A program made the position numbers and the translations under genes. The notes below the pieces were generated by a model. The model saw only the letters and a program-made list of their open reading frames with translations, ran no database searches and was not told the DNA's origin. From assembly GCA_009779205.1 (NCBI GenBank), contig WRER01000061.1, forward strand, positions 1-6,062: 6,062 bases of DNA, written 5' to 3'. Positions 4,143 through 6,062 of the stretch are shown piece by piece. Source of the stretch: Methanobacteriota archaeon (GTDB lineage: Archaea; Halobacteriota; Methanomicrobia; Methanomicrobiales; Methanospirillaceae). Position 1 is the first letter of the stretch, and each line of letters begins with the position of its first letter.

Positions 4143-6062
4143 ATGGAAACAAATTATATCGTCCCGATTATTGTGGTTGTGTTTGTAGCTCTGCTCGCCG
4201 CACTCAATATTTGGCTTGTAACAGGGCGATTTTTGGAAAACACTCGCTATAAAGAGTTATTTTTGAAGATGCAAGAGCAATTTGACATTATCAATGCACA
4301 AAATGCTGAATTAGTCGCATCAGAATCTGATGTTCGCAATCAGCATGCTGAACTGCAACAAAAAGGCATCACGCAGAGAATGTACATAACTGCACTCGTG
4401 GAGGCGTCTGCTCATGGTATGCTCATCGTTAACTCTCGTATGCGGATTTGCCATTTTAATAAACACCTCTGCGACATGTGGGATCTGCCAGAGGAGAAAA
4501 TGCATATTGGAGCGAAGGTATACGAAGTCTTTAAATGTTGCATGGCGAAGGCGTTCGAACCTGATATGTTTTTCCTGAATCATCACAAAACGAATCATTC
4601 GCGAGATATAACCTGGAATGATGAGGTCCGTCTGTCAGATGGAAGGGTCCTCCAGAGTTCTTCTTCTCCCGTACGGGGATTGGATGGCACATATTATGGT
4701 CGTATCTGGGAGTTCGTTGATATAACTGAACGTGTTCACAGAGAACAAGCCATCTCTAAAGCATATTCTACGATTGAAGAACAATATGAGAAATTGACAA
4801 GTACTGAGGAAGCACTTCGGCATCAGTATTCTATTCTCAAAGAGACTGAACGTGATTTGGAAGCGAAAAATGATTTCCTCCACGCCTTACTGGAGGCATC
4901 CACTCATGGTATCCTCGCTGTTGACTCTGATTGGAATATTATCGCGTTTAATAAACAGATCTATAAAACGTGGGATCTTCCAGAGGATCTCGTCCATATT
5001 GGAGCTGATGGATGGAAGATTCTTACGTCTTATTGTATGACGCAGGTGGTGGATCCTGAGACATTTGTATTTAATTGCCGTACGCTTGAGGATGTGCCAG
5101 ATATGGCTCGGAACAATCACCTCTATCTGTCAAATGGAATGATCTTGAAAACTTCTTTCACTCCAATTATTGGACCTAATGACACAGAACATGGCAGAAT
5201 CTGGGAAATAATAGATATTACTGATGATTTGGTCCAACAACAGGAACTTGAACGAACACATACTACATTAGTTCAGAAGAGCCTTCAACTCACCTTGGCA
5301 CTTGAAAGTGCTGGAGAGGGACTGTGGACATGGGATATCCACTCAGATCTGTTCCTTTTGAACCCTGAGTTTGCATCTCAGTATCACTCGATATCTGAAG
5401 TTCAGCCAATTGTTCAGTTTTTCCAATCAATTCCCTTGAGTGAACGAGAGCGGTGCTTGAAGATGTTTCGTGACATCACGGGCAGATGCCCGATCGAATT
5501 TGAATTTCAGCTGCAATCGAACGAAGGTATATGGCACGATTTCATTCTCCGTGGCGTTGTTTCTGAGGTAGATGATGATGGTGTGCCACTGATAGCTACT
5601 GGAACACTTGTGGATATCACAGAGCGGAAGAGGTATGAAAAGCATCTGCGTGAGTCAAATCAAAAAATCAGTCTCCTGTCCCAGATCACTCGCCACGATA
5701 TCATGGAGCAACTGAACAATGTGTTTGCAGCTTCTGACCTCATTTCTGACCTCATTTCTGATGAAGTCTCTGATGAAGTCTCTGGTGTTCACATCAAAGA
5801 GCTGCTAAAACGTATGGAACAGGCCTTGAATACAGTGCGAAACCAGGTCGAATTTTCAAGAAATTACCATGAACTGGGGCTTCATGGGGCAGAATGGCAG
5901 GATATGAATGAGTGCATAAAACGTATAACATCTCTCTTGATTTACCTGCCTGACTACCCACCTGTTGAGGTACTGGCAGATAATCTTCCAATGCTACTTG
6001 CAGATCCGCTTTTGGAAAAAGCGGTGTACAAGCTCATTGAAAACTCACTTCAACATGGGGAA
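4143..6062 (+). CDS. Membrane-anchored PAS-PAS-PAS sensor histidine kinase, 3' end outside the window
   Basis: An uninterrupted frame of 640 codons running off the right edge. ATG 4143 is the first start after an in-frame TAG at 4113; only a weak GGAT precedes it. One TM helix lies at residues 5-26, then a probable coiled coil to about 78. PAS-A is about 80-200, a coiled-coil linker 200-243, PAS-B about 244-365 and PAS-C about 381-500; each ends in a DIT motif (DITERV, DITDDL, DITERKR). The H-box TRHDIMEQLNN places the phospho-accepting His at 518, and the N-box LIENSLQHGE (N634) is at the edge; the G-boxes are not visible. PAS-A and PAS-B are close relatives. It probably senses a cytoplasmic or redox signal and phosphorylates an unseen response regulator. 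Oddities: a duplicated SDLI/SDEV stretch at 531-546 and Glu at H+4. Confidence 0.9.
   Translation, partial: METNYIVPIIVVVFVALLAALNIWLVTGRFLENTRYKELFLKMQEQFDIINAQNAELVASESDVRNQHAELQQKGITQRMYITALVEASAHGMLIVNSRMRICHFNKHLCDMWDLPEEKMHIGAKVYEVFKCCMAKAFEPDMFFLNHHKTNHSRDITWNDEVRLSDGRVLQSSSSPVRGLDGTYYGRIWEFVDITERVHREQAISKAYSTIEEQYEKLTSTEEALRHQYSILKETERDLEAKNDFLHALLEASTHGILAVDSDWNIIAFNKQIYKTWDLPEDLVHIGADGWKILTSYCMTQVVDPETFVFNCRTLEDVPDMARNNHLYLSNGMILKTSFTPIIGPNDTEHGRIWEIIDITDDLVQQQELERTHTTLVQKSLQLTLALESAGEGLWTWDIHSDLFLLNPEFASQYHSISEVQPIVQFFQSIPLSERERCLKMFRDITGRCPIEFEFQLQSNEGIWHDFILRGVVSEVDDDGVPLIATGTLVDITERKRYEKHLRESNQKISLLSQITRHDIMEQLNNVFAASDLISDLISDEVSDEVSGVHIKELLKRMEQALNTVRNQVEFSRNYHELGLHGAEWQDMNECIKRITSLLIYLPDYPPVEVLADNLPMLLADPLLEKAVYKLIENSLQHGE
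5733..5780 (+). repeat. Two adjacent in-frame 12-bp tandem duplications in the kinase
   Basis: TCTGACCTCATT occurs twice (5733-5756), followed at once by TCTGATGAAGTC twice (5757-5780). Both repeats are exact and in frame, encoding SDLI-SDLI-SDEV-SDEV at residues 531-546. Exact identity suggests recent slippage. They lie between the H-box helix and the second dimerisation helix. Confidence 0.9.

Noticed and set aside
3986..4252. An 88-aa forward ORF spanning the receptor-kinase gap
   Set aside because: It overlaps both real genes, runs through two hairpins and shows no recognisable protein features.
4320..5991. Reverse-strand ORFs of 65-92 aa inside the kinase region
   Set aside because: The forward frame is open for 640 codons with PAS, H-box and N-box motifs, so these are shadows. 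The two at 4320-4598 and 4887-5120 look alike because PAS-A and PAS-B are duplicated.

Overview
The window most likely comes from a methanogenic archaeon of the Methanomicrobiales, something like Methanospirillum or a close relative. This is inferred from protein style, not from a search. The chemoreceptor has the serial HAMP linker common in those genomes. The histidine kinase has an archaeal-looking RHDI-type H-box. Genes are followed by oligo-T tracts rather than classic hairpin terminators, and base composition is moderate.

Left part (1 to about 1255): a tandem array with a period of about 406 bp. It starts with the 3' end of an unidentified gene (called X here) that enters from outside the window. 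Then come three paralogous 75-79 aa ORFs (Y1, Y2, Y3). Y1 and Y2 are each followed by a short remnant of the X 3' end, and Y3 is not. The simplest reading is that an ancestral X-Y pair underwent two tandem duplications of a segment running from late in X to the end of Y. Three intact or nearly intact small Y genes were left, with two X-tail fragments between them. Y is a basic, mixed alpha/beta small protein of unknown function.

Middle (1255-1569): a 315-bp intergenic region without a gene. It holds an AT-rich inverted repeat, a nested hairpin with a T-rich tail, a GC-rich imperfect stem-loop, and a good Shine-Dalgarno sequence for the next gene.

Right part: a complete 807-aa transmembrane methyl-accepting chemotaxis protein (1570-3993) with an extracellular double-Cache-like sensor, a serial HAMP region and a cytoplasmic signalling hairpin. 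A 149-bp gap with two more hairpins follows. Last is a membrane-anchored PAS-PAS-PAS histidine kinase (from 4143) that runs off the right edge just after its N-box. The receptor and kinase are co-oriented but separated by terminator-like structures, so they are probably transcribed separately. No cheA, cheW or response-regulator gene lies in the window, so their partners must be elsewhere.

Most notable points: the X/Y tandem array and its mosaic structure; a conserved palindrome just before the Y2 and Y3 start codons; two adjacent in-frame 12-bp duplications in the kinase dimerisation region; and a glutamate at the kinase H+4 position, where Thr or Asn is usual.
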